Assembly: GCA_016285515.1 (NCBI GenBank)
Contig: JAEEQW010000010.1
Location: forward strand, 22,605 to 86,604
Source of the DNA: Bacteroidales bacterium
GTDB lineage: Bacteria > Bacteroidota > Bacteroidia > Bacteroidales > BM520
Reading direction: 5' to 3'
Length of the DNA stretch: 64,000 bases
Shown: positions 45,137 through 55,237 of the stretch, one piece after another
Layout of the letters: each line of letters opens with the position of its first letter
How positions within the stretch are numbered: position 1 is the first letter of the stretch
Program-made: the position numbers and the translations under genes
The notes under the pieces: model-generated
Seen by the model: the letters and a program-made list of their open reading frames with translations, nothing else
What the model was told of the DNA's origin: nothing
Databases searched by the model: none

Positions 45137-47162
45137 GAGATATACGGTAACAACGGCGTTGCCATACGCAAACGGTCCGGTACACATCGGACACCTTGCA
45201 GGTGTTTATGTGCCTGCTGATATTTATGTCAGATACTTACGCTCCAAGGGCGTGGATGTCATGTTTATCGGGGGGTCGGATGAACACGGTGTCCCAATCA
45301 CCCTCAAGGCTCGTAAGGAAGGTACTACACCGCAGGCTATCGTTGACAGATACCATTCAATCATTAAGAAATCTTTTGAAGATTTCGGAATCTCTTTCGA
45401 TATATATTCCAGAACGTCAAGCAAGACACATGCTGAGACATCATCGCAGTTCTTCCTTGACTTGTATAAAAAAGGCAAGTTCATAACTAAGACAGAGGCT
45501 CAGTATTACGATGAAGAGGCAAAGCAGTTTCTTGCCGACAGATATATCACCGGCACATGTCCTCACTGCGGAAACCCTAAGGCTTATGGTGACCAGTGTG
45601 AAAAATGCGGTACTTCATTGAGCGCCAAAGATTTGATTGACCCTAAGTCAGCTATCAGCGGCAATGCGCCCATACTCAAGGAAACCACTCACTGGTATCT
45701 CCCCCTTGAAGATTATGAGCCGTGGCTTCGTGAATGGATTCTCGAAGGTCACAAGGAATGGAAAGTTAACGTGTATGGTCAGTGCAAGTCATGGATTGAT
45801 GCCGGTTTGCATCCGCGTGCTGTGACGCGTGACCTTGACTGGGGGGTGAAAGTTCCTCTCGAAGAAGCTAAAGGCAAGGTGCTTTATGTCTGGTTTGATG
45901 CTCCAATAGGATATATTTCAGCATCTAAGGATTTGAAAGGCGATGACTGGGAAAAATATTGGAAGTCGGACGACACTCGTCTTATCCATTTCATTGGTAA
46001 GGATAACATAGTGTTCCACTGCATTATCTTCCCTTGCATGTTGAAGGCCGAAGGTTCCTATATCCTTCCTGACAACGTTCCTGCATTCGAGTTTCTAAAT
46101 CTTGAAGGCGATAAAATTTCGACTTCACGCAACTGGGCAGTGTGGTTACATGAATATTTGCTGGATTTCCCAGGCAAGCAGGATGTGCTGAGATACGTAC
46201 TCTCTGCAAATGCACCTGAGACTAAGGACAACGACTTCACATGGAAGGATTTCCAGACTAAGAACAACAGCGAACTTGTTGCGATTTTCGGAAATCTGGT
46301 CAACAGGACAATGGTGCTGATAAAGAAATATTTCAATGGCATCGTTCCTGCCAAAGGCGAACTGACAGATGTTGATAAAGAGACTATTAAGGGTATAGCT
46401 GAAGTTCCAGGTAAAATTGCTGAAAGTCTCGAAAACTTCCATTTCCGGGATTCCCTCAGCGAAATGATGAATCTGGCTCGTCTCGGTAACAAATATCTCA
46501 CGGAAACTGAACCGTGGAAGATTTATAAGACTGACCCTGAAAGAGTTAAGACAGTATTGAATATTTCGCTCCAAATCTGCGCAAATCTCGCCATAGTCGC
46601 CGAACCGTTCCTTCCTTTCTCATCAGCCAAACTATACAAGATGCTGAATTTTGAAAAGAAGGTTTGGAAGGATGCCGGCAGTGCGGATTTGATTGAAGCG
46701 GGTCATGTTCTTGCCGAACCTGAACTGTTGTTCGAAAAGATTGAGGATTCAGCTGTGGAAGCTCAGATTGCCAGACTTCAGGAAACCAAGAGACTTAATG
46801 AACTGAATGCTCCTGTGGAGATATCTCCGCAGAAGGCCGAAACTTCATTCGATGACTTCTCGAAGATGGATTTGAGGGTTGGAAAAATTCTTGAGGCGGA
46901 AACAGTACCGAAAGCCAACAAATTGCTCAAACTTCTGATTGACACAGGTATAGACAAGAGAACAATTGTCTCTGGAATTGCTGAATATTACAAACCGGAA
47001 GAAATTATCGGGAAGAGTGTCTGCGTGCTGGTCAACCTTGCGCCTCGCAAATTGAAGGGAGTCGTTTCCAACGGTATGATTCTGATGGCTCAAAACCCTA
47101 AGGGCGGGCTGTGCTTTGTGTCTCCTGTCGAGGATTTTAATCCTGGCTCGGAGATAAAGTAG
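45123..47162 (+). CDS. metG: Methionyl-tRNA synthetase
   Basis: 679 residues from ATG 45123. HIGH motif HIGH at 21-24, a zinc knuckle [18 protein letters not shown] near 145-162, and a KMSKS-type loop written KISTSRN near 333. The C-terminal EMAP/tRNA-binding domain (about 575-679, [11 protein letters not shown] and SGIAEYY) is present. It charges tRNA-Met in the cytoplasm. Both starts and promoter are discussed at the promoter entry. Confidence 0.97.
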   Translation: MKDYKRYTVTTALPYANGPVHIGHLAGVYVPADIYVRYLRSKGVDVMFIGGSDEHGVPITLKARKEGTTPQAIVDRYHSIIKKSFEDFGISFDIYSRTSSKTHAETSSQFFLDLYKKGKFITKTEAQYYDEEAKQFLADRYITGTCPHCGNPKAYGDQCEKCGTSLSAKDLIDPKSAISGNAPILKETTHWYLPLEDYEPWLREWILEGHKEWKVNVYGQCKSWIDAGLHPRAVTRDLDWGVKVPLEEAKGKVLYVWFDAPIGYISASKDLKGDDWEKYWKSDDTRLIHFIGKDNIVFHCIIFPCMLKAEGSYILPDNVPAFEFLNLEGDKISTSRNWAVWLHEYLLDFPGKQDVLRYVLSANAPETKDNDFTWKDFQTKNNSELVAIFGNLVNRTMVLIKKYFNGIVPAKGELTDVDKETIKGIAEVPGKIAESLENFHFRDSLSEMMNLARLGNKYLTETEPWKIYKTDPERVKTVLNISLQICANLAIVAEPFLPFSSAKLYKMLNFEKKVWKDAGSADLIEAGHVLAEPELLFEKIEDSAVEAQIARLQETKRLNELNAPVEISPQKAETSFDDFSKMDLRVGKILEAETVPKANKLLKLLIDTGIDKRTIVSGIAEYYKPEEIIGKSVCVLVNLAPRKLKGVVSNGMILMAQNPKGGLCFVSPVEDFNPGSEIK

Positions 47163-47214
47163 TCGGAGACCATACAACGGGTCTTAATGTATTTGGCTTG
47201 TTGGTAACTGTTTC

Positions 47215-48183
47215 CTATTGTTGCAGGAAATGTTTGACGCGAACAGACATATTGTATTTCACATTACCGCCATAAAGCCATGAGTCGGCAAAATGCAGAT
47301 TTCCCAATGGAAACATATTACTGTATTCCTCAATATAGGTAAAGTCTGAGGGTAAGTCGCTGCATACCATCATGTTATGTTGGAGACTGCCCCCTGTCAC
47401 ATTAGGAATAATTAGAATGGAATCGCGAGACTCGTTGTATTTTGCCAAGCCTATGTGATTTTCCCTGGATACGAAAGTAGTGTCGGTGGTCCAGCTGATA
47501 GGGTTTATTCCTACAGCGGTAGCAGCAAATAGGGGACTGACGCCCGACAGATCTGTAACTGAGTTAAACATAACCACGCAGCCGACGTCGGTGCTGTCTT
47601 TTGCAGGTATCAGACGGTTTGGATTCTGCCGCAGTTCTTTTTCAGTGATTTGATGCCCAATGCAATAAGCGGCAACCATTTGCTGAAATTGAGAGTCAGT
47701 CATGCCACTTTTCAAAAGTTCAATAAGCATTTCTGAGCCCTGACTGTGTCCGACAAGGATAAACGGACGACCACCGTTGAAGTGTTCCATATAGTATTGA
47801 AATGCGTTCTCCACGTCAGACGCAGCCACATGCTTGCTGCGTCGTATTTTCCATGCATCCTGCTTGTATGCGTCAAAAATAATCTGTCGGTAATACGGTG
47901 CGAAGAAATTGTAGTCGCAGTACAGCCGTTTGTTGAAATCCTGGTTTTCATTTGCCATAGTCTTTATGGAGTCGATACTGATGTCTGCCAGCCATGAATG
48001 GTTGTTGTCGTTGTATGGTGTTGTGATGACAGTCGGATAGACATAAAAGATGTCCGCATTCTTTGAATTGTCGTTACATGAAAACCAATATGAGCTCTGA
48101 GAATAGTCCGGAGCATCCGGAATCCTGCTGCACATAGTGCACGTGGCAAGAATGATTAAGGAAGCGTATTTGATTTTATTCAT
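47215..48183 (-). CDS. DUF3089 lipoprotein, alpha/beta-hydrolase-like
   Basis: 322 residues. The N-terminal hydrophobic stretch ends in TMC at about 18, a plausible lipobox. A nucleophile elbow GHSQGS near 145-150 and the DUF3089 body indicate an alpha/beta-hydrolase fold. A later Asp/His segment (SDLPSDFTYIEEYSN and GNLHFADSWLY near 300) could supply the other catalytic residues. Substrate unknown. Single-gene unit with its own -7 box. Confidence 0.87.
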   Translation of the reverse strand: MNKIKYASLIILATCTMCSRIPDAPDYSQSSYWFSCNDNSKNADIFYVYPTVITTPYNDNNHSWLADISIDSIKTMANENQDFNKRLYCDYNFFAPYYRQIIFDAYKQDAWKIRRSKHVAASDVENAFQYYMEHFNGGRPFILVGHSQGSEMLIELLKSGMTDSQFQQMVAAYCIGHQITEKELRQNPNRLIPAKDSTDVGCVVMFNSVTDLSGVSPLFAATAVGINPISWTTDTTFVSRENHIGLAKYNESRDSILIIPNVTGGSLQHNMMVCSDLPSDFTYIEEYSNMFPLGNLHFADSWLYGGNVKYNMSVRVKHFLQQ

Positions 48184-48198
48184 TATTTATTTTTTTTG

Positions 48199-48206
48199 CA
48201 AAAGTA
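48199..48206 (-). promoter_or_regulatory. -7 promoter box for the DUF3089 gene
   Basis: TACTTTTG on the minus strand, 15 bp before the ATG at 48183. Confidence 0.75.
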
Positions 48207-48307
48207 ATCAAATCGATGATTTTAAGTCAATTTTTCACGTGGTGTAAATACACAATCGGTTGTGGATTAATTATTTGTTTCCGAAGAAAAGAGATGGAGA
48301 AATTGTT

Positions 48308-48315
48308 TATTTTTG
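48308..48315 (+). promoter_or_regulatory. -7 promoter box for the outer-membrane protein gene at 48357
   Basis: TATTTTTG followed by C, 41 bp before the ATG at 48357. Confidence 0.65.
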
Positions 48316-48356
48316 CGGGTTGAAAATTGATTTTTAAACTTTAAAATATTACAAAA

Positions 48357-49097
48357 ATGTTTAATGCGAAAATTAAGGCCACACCTTTTGTTGTAATTGC
48401 TATGATTACAATGCTATTACTGGGAGTCCGCCCTGTACATGCACAGAATAAAGTAGGTGTGAGTATCGGTGATATTGCCAAAGACAATATCGAACCTCCT
48501 GTCAAGGTTTCTCTTATCAGCGATTTGGAAATAGGCTGGTGTAACGTGCTGAATCCTGATTACAGCTTATATCCGAACGACAAAGATTTTATGAATTTAA
48601 AAATTGCACCAAGTACAAACATTTCTCTTGGAGTTGCAGAGGTGTCTATCCGTATTATAAGTGGTTTCTATTTTAAGATGGGAGCCAGAATTGATTGGTA
48701 CAATTACGTCTTTTCCAATCAGATTACACTTGTTGATGACGGTGTAATGATACAACCTTGTGCAATTACAGATGCCACTGATTTCAAGAAATCCAAACTT
48801 GCGACCACTTATATCGGGGTTCCTGTAAGGTTTGTCTTTGGAAGTCCGAGAAAACTCAGCATAGGTGTTGAAGGTTCTGCATCATATCTTGTGGAGTCTC
48901 ATACAAAATACAAAAGCCCGGTCTATAAGGACAAGGGCATCCAGCATCTTAATGATTTTCAGCTGATGGCAGGAGCCTCAATATCTTTTAAAGGTATTGG
49001 CGTTTATGGAAGATATGCGTTTAGTCCTATGTTCAAGAGCAATGAGGGCCCTGCAGGATGCAACGGATTATATTTCGGTATTTGCTTGGGTATGTAA
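48357..49097 (+). CDS. Small outer-membrane beta-barrel protein, unknown function
   Basis: 246 residues. Signal peptide about 1-29 (ending HAQ). The mature part alternates polar and hydrophobic residues with Gly/Tyr turns (VSIRIISGFYFKMGARIDWY, then LATTYIGVPVRFVFGS), as in porin-like or PorT-type eight-strand barrels. There is no T9SS tail. No function can be named. It ends shortly before a hairpin terminator. Confidence 0.82.
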   Translation: MFNAKIKATPFVVIAMITMLLLGVRPVHAQNKVGVSIGDIAKDNIEPPVKVSLISDLEIGWCNVLNPDYSLYPNDKDFMNLKIAPSTNISLGVAEVSIRIISGFYFKMGARIDWYNYVFSNQITLVDDGVMIQPCAITDATDFKKSKLATTYIGVPVRFVFGSPRKLSIGVEGSASYLVESHTKYKSPVYKDKGIQHLNDFQLMAGASISFKGIGVYGRYAFSPMFKSNEGPAGCNGLYFGICLGM

Positions 49098-49131
49098 TTT
49101 GAAGACTCACCGTAATCGGTGTGACTTTCTG

Positions 49132-49932
49132 TTAAATAAGGCTTACCGTGACTGGTGAGCCTTTTTCTATTCCTAACAATTGAGAAACATTGGAATAGCA
49201 CATTGCTATCTCAAGGTAACCATGACATCCGAATATGGCCAGGAGTCTTCCTTCAAAGTCATTTTTACTGCCAGTATTTGTGTAAGTCTTTGAAATCATG
49301 TCTATCTGCGCATTTCTCGATTTTACATTAATGAAGAACTTCCTGTCTCCGACAAAATTCTGAAAAGTTTCTTGGGTAATGTTGACCACAGCATTGCTGT
49401 AACTGTCGATATATATGACTTGTCCATGCAATTCGTTGTCAATGATGGTTGGTGAAAGATCAATAAGTTCGAGGCTGAAACTGTTTATAGGAGATGCAAT
49501 GTTTTCAATATTGTCATTTGATATGGCGGAAGCAAAAGCCGAGGTCGATTCGATGAATGACAAGAAGTTGTTGTCGTTGGTGAATGATGTGTTGAGTTTG
49601 AATATTTTATCTTGTTTTCCGCAACTTATTAGCGACAAGATTCCGTTGTCGGCAGAGATAAAATAATGTTTGTCGTATAGCATGGCAATCAGTGGTATAG
49701 AATCTGAAACTTCGGTTTGTACACCAATGATGTGTATGGTCCCTTCAGGGAAGAATTTATACGAACTGCGAAGTACAAAAGCTGTTTCTCTGATGTCAAA
49801 TTTGGTGATGTTGTTAGTGATGCTGGTGATGGTGGCATTTGGGAGTGCTTTCATCAGTTTTCCCTTCAGGATGGCTTCATAAAACGAGTCTTCTCCGAAA
49901 TCTGTCGTCAGTGTTATTATTTTTTTCTTCAT
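49132..49932 (-). CDS. SAM hydroxide adenosyltransferase/halogenase-family protein (DUF62)
   Basis: 266 residues from ATG 49932 (MKKKIITLTTDFG); a longer frame to 50031 runs through both promoters and is rejected. N-terminal domain motifs: TTDFGEDSFYEAILKGKL and PEGTIHIIGVQTEVS followed by YFISADNGILSLI; C-terminal IDSYSNAVVNI. In characterised SAM hydrolases the strand after the His-Ile carries an Asp in a VDPGVG-type motif. Here it reads VQTEVSD, with Gln in that place, so chemistry may differ. Its last codons overlap the terminator of the convergent gene. Confidence 0.85.
   Translation of the reverse strand: MKKKIITLTTDFGEDSFYEAILKGKLMKALPNATITSITNNITKFDIRETAFVLRSSYKFFPEGTIHIIGVQTEVSDSIPLIAMLYDKHYFISADNGILSLISCGKQDKIFKLNTSFTNDNNFLSFIESTSAFASAISNDNIENIASPINSFSLELIDLSPTIIDNELHGQVIYIDSYSNAVVNITQETFQNFVGDRKFFINVKSRNAQIDMISKTYTNTGSKNDFEGRLLAIFGCHGYLEIAMCYSNVSQLLGIEKGSPVTVSLI
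49139..49167 (+). terminator. Intrinsic terminator for the outer-membrane protein gene
   Basis: Stem AGGCTTACC (49139-49147) / GGTGAGCCT (49154-49162), 9 bp with one G-T pair, loop of 6, then five T. It lies 42 bp after the stop at 49097 and inside the last codons of the opposing SAM-hydrolase-family gene. Confidence 0.85.
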
Positions 49933-49958
49933 TTTATTTGTAGTTTTCAAAATAAATA

Positions 49959-49984
49959 TACTTTTGTAAAACTTTACAAAAGTA
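49959..49984. promoter_or_regulatory. Perfect palindrome of two opposing -7 promoter boxes
   Basis: TACTTTTGTAAA, AC, TTTACAAAAGTA: a perfect 12-bp inverted repeat with a 2-bp centre. The left arm holds TACTTTTG for the plus-strand phoH gene (49959-49966). The right arm holds the same box for the minus-strand SAM-hydrolase gene (49977-49984). Predicted start points for both fall near the centre, so two polymerases could not easily bind together. It might also be a protein operator. Confidence 0.75.
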
Positions 49985-50003
49985 ATATTTTTTACAAAGT
50001 TAA

Positions 50004-50984
50004 ATGGCAGAAAGCATAATTTCCCTATCAAATTATAATCCGGTTGAGATTTACGGCCCCAACAATGTGTATCTTGACAAAATCCAGGATATGTTCCCGA
50101 AGATCAAGATAATAGCTCGTGGGGAGTTTATTAAGGTAATAGGAGCTGATGATGACAGGCTGCTTTTCGAAAAGTATATCGACAGTCTGCTGATGCAGCT
50201 TGACATGTATGGATCCATAAAGGAGAAGGACTTGCTCGATTGTCTTGAACAGGAGAAGAGGGTGGAGGAGGTTATGAAAGACGATGACGTTATTCTTTAT
50301 GGTCGTAGCGGAAACATCATCAGGGCACGTACTAAAAACCAGCGCATGATGGTGAAGTCCATTGAAAAGAAAGACATGCTTTTCGCAATAGGTCCAGCGG
50401 GCTCAGGTAAAACTTTCACGGCAGTGGCATTGGCTGTCAAGGCGTTGAAAAACAAAGAAATAAAGCGTATCATCCTGACACGTCCTGCAGTTGAGGCAGG
50501 AGAGAATCTCGGATTTCTTCCCGGTGACTTGAAGGAAAAACTTGACCCGTATCTCCGTCCTCTGTATGATGCTCTAAATGAAATGATTCCGTTTCAGAAG
50601 CTTCAGACGTATCTCGAAGACGGCACTATCGAAATAGCTCCGCTTGCTTTTATGCGTGGACGTACTTTAAGCAATGCTTTTGTAATATTGGATGAGGCCC
50701 AGAATGCAACAGACAAGCAGCTCAAGATGTTCCTCACGAGAATGGGTGAAAATTCAAAATTCATCATCAACGGTGACATCACGCAGATTGATTTGCCGAA
50801 AAAATCGTCAAGCGGACTGCTGAATGCAATGAAAATCCTTGATAAAGTGCATGATATTGATTTTGTGTTCCTCGATGAAAAAGACATCATACGACACAGA
50901 CTCGTCACCCAAATAGTAAAGGCATACGAAGCCGAAGACAAAAGAATTGAAGAAATAAGTAAAGAAAACAATAATAAATTATGA
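50004..50984 (+). CDS. phoH: PhoH-family ATPase
   Basis: 326 residues. An N-terminal KH-like/PhoH-associated region (about 1-100) is followed by the P-loop ATPase: [11 protein letters not shown] near 131-141, [17 protein letters not shown] near 157-173 and [10 protein letters not shown] near 231-240. Related proteins (YbeZ type) work with YbeY in rRNA processing; phosphate response is the older name. Overlaps purC by 4 bp (ATGA). Confidence 0.93.
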   Translation: MAESIISLSNYNPVEIYGPNNVYLDKIQDMFPKIKIIARGEFIKVIGADDDRLLFEKYIDSLLMQLDMYGSIKEKDLLDCLEQEKRVEEVMKDDDVILYGRSGNIIRARTKNQRMMVKSIEKKDMLFAIGPAGSGKTFTAVALAVKALKNKEIKRIILTRPAVEAGENLGFLPGDLKEKLDPYLRPLYDALNEMIPFQKLQTYLEDGTIEIAPLAFMRGRTLSNAFVILDEAQNATDKQLKMFLTRMGENSKFIINGDITQIDLPKKSSSGLLNAMKILDKVHDIDFVFLDEKDIIRHRLVTQIVKAYEAEDKRIEEISKENNNKL

Positions 50985-51937
50985 AAGGTACAATAAATTC
51001 AACAAATTTTAAATTCAAAGATGTAAAAAGTGTTTACCATGGCAAGGTAAGGGATGTTTACGATATCGCAGACAAATATCTGCTGATGCTTACCACCGAC
51101 AGAATATCGGCATTTGATGTGGTGCTTCCAGTGGGTATCCCTTATAAGGGACAGGTTTTGAATCAGATAGCATCTATGTTTCTTGACATGACAGAAGATA
51201 TTCTTCCAAACTGGAAAATAGCCACGCCGGATCCAATGGCAACGTTTGGTGTCAAGTGCGATCCGTTCAAGGTCGAAATGGTAATCCGCGGCTATCTTAC
51301 AGGACATGCATGGAGAGAGTACAAGTCGGGGAAAAGAACGCTTTGCGGAGTGACTCTGCCTGAAGGAATGAAGGAAAATGAAAAATTTCCTGAACCTATT
51401 ATTACTCCTACGACTAAGGCAGTCGAAGGCCATGATGAGGATATTTCTCGTGAGGAAATCATACAGCTCGGACTTGTTTCGGAAAAAGATTACGTGCAAC
51501 TTGAAGATTATACGCGAAAACTTTATCAGAGAGGTTGCGAAATCGCATCACAACGCGGCCTCATTCTTGTTGATACCAAATACGAATTCGGAAAAAATGA
51601 AGGCCAGATATTCCTGATAGACGAGATTCATACACCTGATTCATCGCGCTATTTCTACGAAAAGGGTTATGACGAATGTATGAAAAACGGCCAGCAGCCA
51701 AAACAATTGTCGAAAGAATTCGTCCGTCAGTGGCTTATGGAAAATGGTTTCAGCGGACAGGAAGGGCAGAAGATTCCTGAAATGACCCCGGAAGTTGTAA
51801 ATGGTATAAGTGAAAGATATATAGAACTTTATGAAAGTGTTACGGATAAAAAGTTTGTAAAGGAAGATATTACTGATTTGGAAAAGAGAATAGAAACAAA
51901 CGTCCAAAGTTTCCTTGATGTCTATCTTTATAGATAA
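50981..51937 (+). CDS. purC: SAICAR synthase PurC
   Basis: 318 residues, the longer bacterial/yeast-like form. [12 protein letters not shown] near 18-29, [12 protein letters not shown] near 39-50, the [11 protein letters not shown] segment near 106-116 and LVDTKYEFG with [12 protein letters not shown] near 196-226 are the substrate and ATP sites. It joins CAIR and aspartate to SAICAR in purine synthesis. Translationally coupled to phoH by the 4-bp overlap. No purine riboswitch was seen upstream of the pair. Confidence 0.96.
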   Translation: MKGTINSTNFKFKDVKSVYHGKVRDVYDIADKYLLMLTTDRISAFDVVLPVGIPYKGQVLNQIASMFLDMTEDILPNWKIATPDPMATFGVKCDPFKVEMVIRGYLTGHAWREYKSGKRTLCGVTLPEGMKENEKFPEPIITPTTKAVEGHDEDISREEIIQLGLVSEKDYVQLEDYTRKLYQRGCEIASQRGLILVDTKYEFGKNEGQIFLIDEIHTPDSSRYFYEKGYDECMKNGQQPKQLSKEFVRQWLMENGFSGQEGQKIPEMTPEVVNGISERYIELYESVTDKKFVKEDITDLEKRIETNVQSFLDVYLYR

Positions 51938-51982
51938 TCAGATAATTTTTTTGATAATTGTTGTTATTTAAAATAATAATTG

Positions 51983-51990
51983 TATTTTTG
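51983..51990 (+). promoter_or_regulatory. -7 promoter box for recQ
   Basis: TATTTTTG, 23 bp before the ATG at 52014. Confidence 0.65.
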
Positions 51991-52013
51991 TAATACATTA
52001 TCTAAAAAAGGAT

Positions 52014-54260
52014 ATGACTGAGAAAAAGGTAAAACCAGAAAAGACAGAAAAAGCGGTCAGAGCTAAAAAATCTGATGATGACAAATACCACTTGCATAAG
52101 TGGCTGAAGAAGATATTCGGTTTCGACAGTTTCAAAGGGAATCAGGAAGCAATTATAAGAAGCGTTCTCGAAGGTCATGACACATTTGTAATAATGCCTA
52201 CGGGAAGCGGCAAATCCATGTGTTACCAGCTGCCGGGAATCATCAGCAAGGGTACGGCAATAATTGTGTCGCCGCTGATTGCCCTGATGAAGAATCAGGT
52301 GGATGCCATAACTAATTTCGGACAAGGGAAAGGTATAGCCCACGTGCTTAATTCTTCATTGACAAAAGCTGAAATTCAGGAAGTCAAGGAAGACATAGTC
52401 AGTGGAAAGACCAAACTTTTGTATGTTGCTCCGGAGACTTTGACAAAGGAAGATAAAATCGAGTTTTTCAGAAATGTGCCAATATCTTTTTATGCTATCG
52501 ATGAGGCACATTGTATCTCTGAATGGGGGCATGATTTCCGTCCTGAATACAGAAATATCCGTCCTGTTGTTGATGCTATAGGCCAGAAGGTGCCTATTAT
52601 CGCTCTTACAGCCACTGCAACACCAAAGGTTCAGCAGGATATTCGCAAGAACCTTAAAATAATGGATGCAAATTACTTCAAGACTTCTTTCAACAGACCA
52701 AACCTTTATTATGAGGTAAGACCTAAAACGAAGGAGTGTGTCAAGGAAATAATCAAATATATCAAGGAAAATTACGGAAAATCGGGTATTATTTATTGTC
52801 TGAGCAGAAAGAAGGTTGAGGAAATAGCTGATATCCTGGTTGCCAACGGTATAAAGGCCCTGCCTTATCATGCGGGTCTTGATTCTGCGACACGTAAGGC
52901 AAATCAGGACAGTTTTCTTATGGAAGAAGTGGATATCATCGTCGCTACAATCGCTTTCGGTATGGGAATCGATAAACCTGACGTTCGTTTCGTCATCCAC
53001 TATGATATGCCTAAAAGCCTTGAGGGATATTATCAGGAAACAGGTCGCGCAGGCCGTGATGACGGTGAAGGCAACTGTATCGCCTTCTATTCATACGACG
53101 ATGTCATGAAACTTGAAAAGTTCATGAAAGGTAAAAAAGTTGCTGAAAAAGATATTGCAATGCAACTTCTTCAGGAAGCAATCGCATACGCCGAATCATC
53201 AATATGCCGTCGTAAACAACTTCTGCACTATTTCGGTGAGGAATATGAACAGGAAAATTGCGGTAACTGTGACAATTGCTTGCATCCGAAAGAAAAATAT
53301 GATGCTCAGGATGATTTGCTGCTCGTACTTGATGTTATTTCTGAGATTAAAGGGCAATTCAAAGATAATCATATAGTTAATATTATCATGGGGAAGAATA
53401 ATGCCACTATCAAGCAATTCAAACACAATCAGCTTGAATTCTTTGGCAGAGGTTCCGAACATGAGGATAAGCACTGGTTCAACGTTATCCGTCAAAGCAT
53501 GATTGCCGGTTTTGTCGAAAAGGATATAGAAAACTATGGTTTGCTAAAGGTCAGCGAAAAAGGCACTGAATTTCAGAATGAACCATTTCCGGTGATGTTC
53601 GTAAGAGATGAAGATGAAGATGATCAGACCGATGTTGAAGTCAGTGGCGCCGTCAAACAGAGTTCTTGTGATAAGGTGCTTTTCAGCCTTCTCAAAGACT
53701 TGAGAAAAGATATTTCAAGAAAGGAAAACCTTCCGCCTTATATCATATTCCAGGATCCTTCTCTTGAAGATATGGCCATCCAGTATCCTATTACTATGGA
53801 AGAAATGACCAACATAACCGGCGTGGGTGTGGGTAAGGCACAAAAGTATGGCAAACCTTTCATCGATTTAATCAAAATATATGTTGATGAAAACGATATC
53901 ATACGCCCAAATGACATGGTGGTCAAAACTGTTGTCAACAAATCCAGTCTGAAGGTCTTCATCATCCAAAGCATTGACAGGGAAATAGACCTTGAGGATA
54001 TAGCAAATTCCAAGGGTTTGGATTACGATGAACTTCTCACTGAAATGGAAAGTATTGTCGCATCAGGCACAAAACTCAATATCGACTACTATATTAATGA
54101 AAATATAGAGCTTGAGCATCAGGAAGATATCATCGATTATTTTGCCGATGCCCCTACCGATTCGGTAAACGAGGCACTTAAGGCTCTCGATGAAAACGAA
54201 TATACAGAAGAAGAAATAAGATTAATGAGGATAAAATATATATCTGAAGTGGGTAATTAA
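52014..54260 (+). CDS. recQ: ATP-dependent DNA helicase RecQ
   Basis: 748 residues. Motif [13 protein letters not shown] near 61-72, DEAH box [14 protein letters not shown] near 162-175, motif III TATAT, and the RecQ zinc site ([11 protein letters not shown], then CGNCDNC near 415). A winged-helix RQC region and HRDC domain (about 560-625) follow. About 110 further residues form a helix-turn-helix-like extension ([21 protein letters not shown]). It unwinds DNA 3'-5' in repair. The basic N-terminus ([11 protein letters not shown]) is polar and may be disordered. Followed 12 bp later by the ompH-like gene. Confidence 0.96.
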   Translation: MTEKKVKPEKTEKAVRAKKSDDDKYHLHKWLKKIFGFDSFKGNQEAIIRSVLEGHDTFVIMPTGSGKSMCYQLPGIISKGTAIIVSPLIALMKNQVDAITNFGQGKGIAHVLNSSLTKAEIQEVKEDIVSGKTKLLYVAPETLTKEDKIEFFRNVPISFYAIDEAHCISEWGHDFRPEYRNIRPVVDAIGQKVPIIALTATATPKVQQDIRKNLKIMDANYFKTSFNRPNLYYEVRPKTKECVKEIIKYIKENYGKSGIIYCLSRKKVEEIADILVANGIKALPYHAGLDSATRKANQDSFLMEEVDIIVATIAFGMGIDKPDVRFVIHYDMPKSLEGYYQETGRAGRDDGEGNCIAFYSYDDVMKLEKFMKGKKVAEKDIAMQLLQEAIAYAESSICRRKQLLHYFGEEYEQENCGNCDNCLHPKEKYDAQDDLLLVLDVISEIKGQFKDNHIVNIIMGKNNATIKQFKHNQLEFFGRGSEHEDKHWFNVIRQSMIAGFVEKDIENYGLLKVSEKGTEFQNEPFPVMFVRDEDEDDQTDVEVSGAVKQSSCDKVLFSLLKDLRKDISRKENLPPYIIFQDPSLEDMAIQYPITMEEMTNITGVGVGKAQKYGKPFIDLIKIYVDENDIIRPNDMVVKTVVNKSSLKVFIIQSIDREIDLEDIANSKGLDYDELLTEMESIVASGTKLNIDYYINENIELEHQEDIIDYFADAPTDSVNEALKALDENEYTEEEIRLMRIKYISEVGN

Positions 54261-54272
54261 TTAAAAATAAAT

Positions 54273-54887
54273 ATGAAAACAGAAAAAACTTTAAGTGTTA
54301 TCAGCCTTGTGGTTAGTATTTGCGCAATATGTCTGTGCTTGATTTCCTATTTTACAGGGAATCAGAAATGTGATAATAATGTGGAAAACGTATTGGATAC
54401 CCTTCCGGCATTATCGGAATCAACCGTTCCACGTCTTGCTTATATAAACAGTGATACACTTATGGCCAGATACGATATGGTCACCAAAATGACCGCTGAA
54501 ATGGATGCCAAGATGAAATCTCTTCAGAAAGATTTCGACAAAAAGAAAAATCAATTCCAGAAGGATGTTGAATATTTCCAGAAACAGGTCGAACTCGGTT
54601 CTCTCTCAGAGCAAAGCTCACAGGAAATTTATCAGAAACTGATGGATCGCCAGCAGGAACTTTATGACCTTCAGGAAAACTATGCCAACCAAGTCGCTGA
54701 ATTGGAACAGAAGAATCTGCAAACTGTATATGATAAGGTTACCAGTTATCTTTCACGTGTAAATGAAAATAACAAATACTACGATTTTATTTTCATCAAC
54801 ACTGGAATCATAAATGTTAACAATGCATACGACATCACTGAGACGGTCGCTGCAGGATTAAATGAGGAATATCACGCACAAAAGTGA
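54273..54887 (+). CDS. OmpH/Skp-like periplasmic chaperone, membrane-anchored form
   Basis: 204 residues. A hydrophobic helix at about 8-28 lacks a clear cleavage site, so it may stay anchored. The start of the fold (VPRLAYINSDTLMARYDMV near 52-70) and the long coiled coil (about 75-150, with KDVEYFQKQVELGSLSEQ) match OmpH/Skp. It would escort outer-membrane proteins through the periplasm. Translationally coupled to the next gene by a GTGA overlap. Confidence 0.9.
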   Translation: MKTEKTLSVISLVVSICAICLCLISYFTGNQKCDNNVENVLDTLPALSESTVPRLAYINSDTLMARYDMVTKMTAEMDAKMKSLQKDFDKKKNQFQKDVEYFQKQVELGSLSEQSSQEIYQKLMDRQQELYDLQENYANQVAELEQKNLQTVYDKVTSYLSRVNENNKYYDFIFINTGIINVNNAYDITETVAAGLNEEYHAQK

Positions 54888-55210
54888 GAAATCTTTTAAA
54901 CATCTTTTTGTTTTTATCTCTTTTTACATTTTTTACTGCCTGCAACCAAAAAGCAGGCAGTAATTCTATAATGCCTGCTGATTCTATGGTAGTGATAATG
55001 AAAGATTTGTATATAGTTGAGGGCATCGGGGCGACTAATGCTGTTCCCGGAGTGGCCAAAGAGGAACTATACGATGAATATTTCAAGGTCAACGGCTTAG
55101 ACCGTGAACGTTTCGAGAAAAGTCTTGAGTACTACTACAAGAATGAACCCAAAATGCTGAATGAAAAAATCAATGCGCATGTTGTGGATTCTTTGCAGAG
55201 CATCAACTAA
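54884..55210 (+). CDS. DUF4296 lipoprotein
   Basis: 108 residues with a GTG start overlapping the previous stop (GTGA). The signal peptide ends FTAC at about 20, a lipobox. The remainder, with VVIMKDLYIVEG and a YYYKNEPKMLNEKI helix, matches DUF4296, a Bacteroidota family of unknown function often found with envelope genes. Its pairing with an OmpH-like chaperone suggests work at the outer membrane. Confidence 0.85.
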   Translation: MRNLLNIFLFLSLFTFFTACNQKAGSNSIMPADSMVVIMKDLYIVEGIGATNAVPGVAKEELYDEYFKVNGLDRERFEKSLEYYYKNEPKMLNEKINAHVVDSLQSIN

Positions 55211-55237
55211 GCGACTTGCTCCGATTTATTAATTGTT

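Noticed and set aside
47163..47214. Terminator between metG and the DUF3089 gene
   Set aside because: AGACC/GGTCT near 47166-47184 pairs only over 5 bp and lacks a T tract.
49933..50031. Longer start of the SAM-hydrolase-family gene at 50031
   Set aside because: It would cover the whole palindromic double promoter and part of the phoH start; the family starts at MKKKIITLTTDFG.
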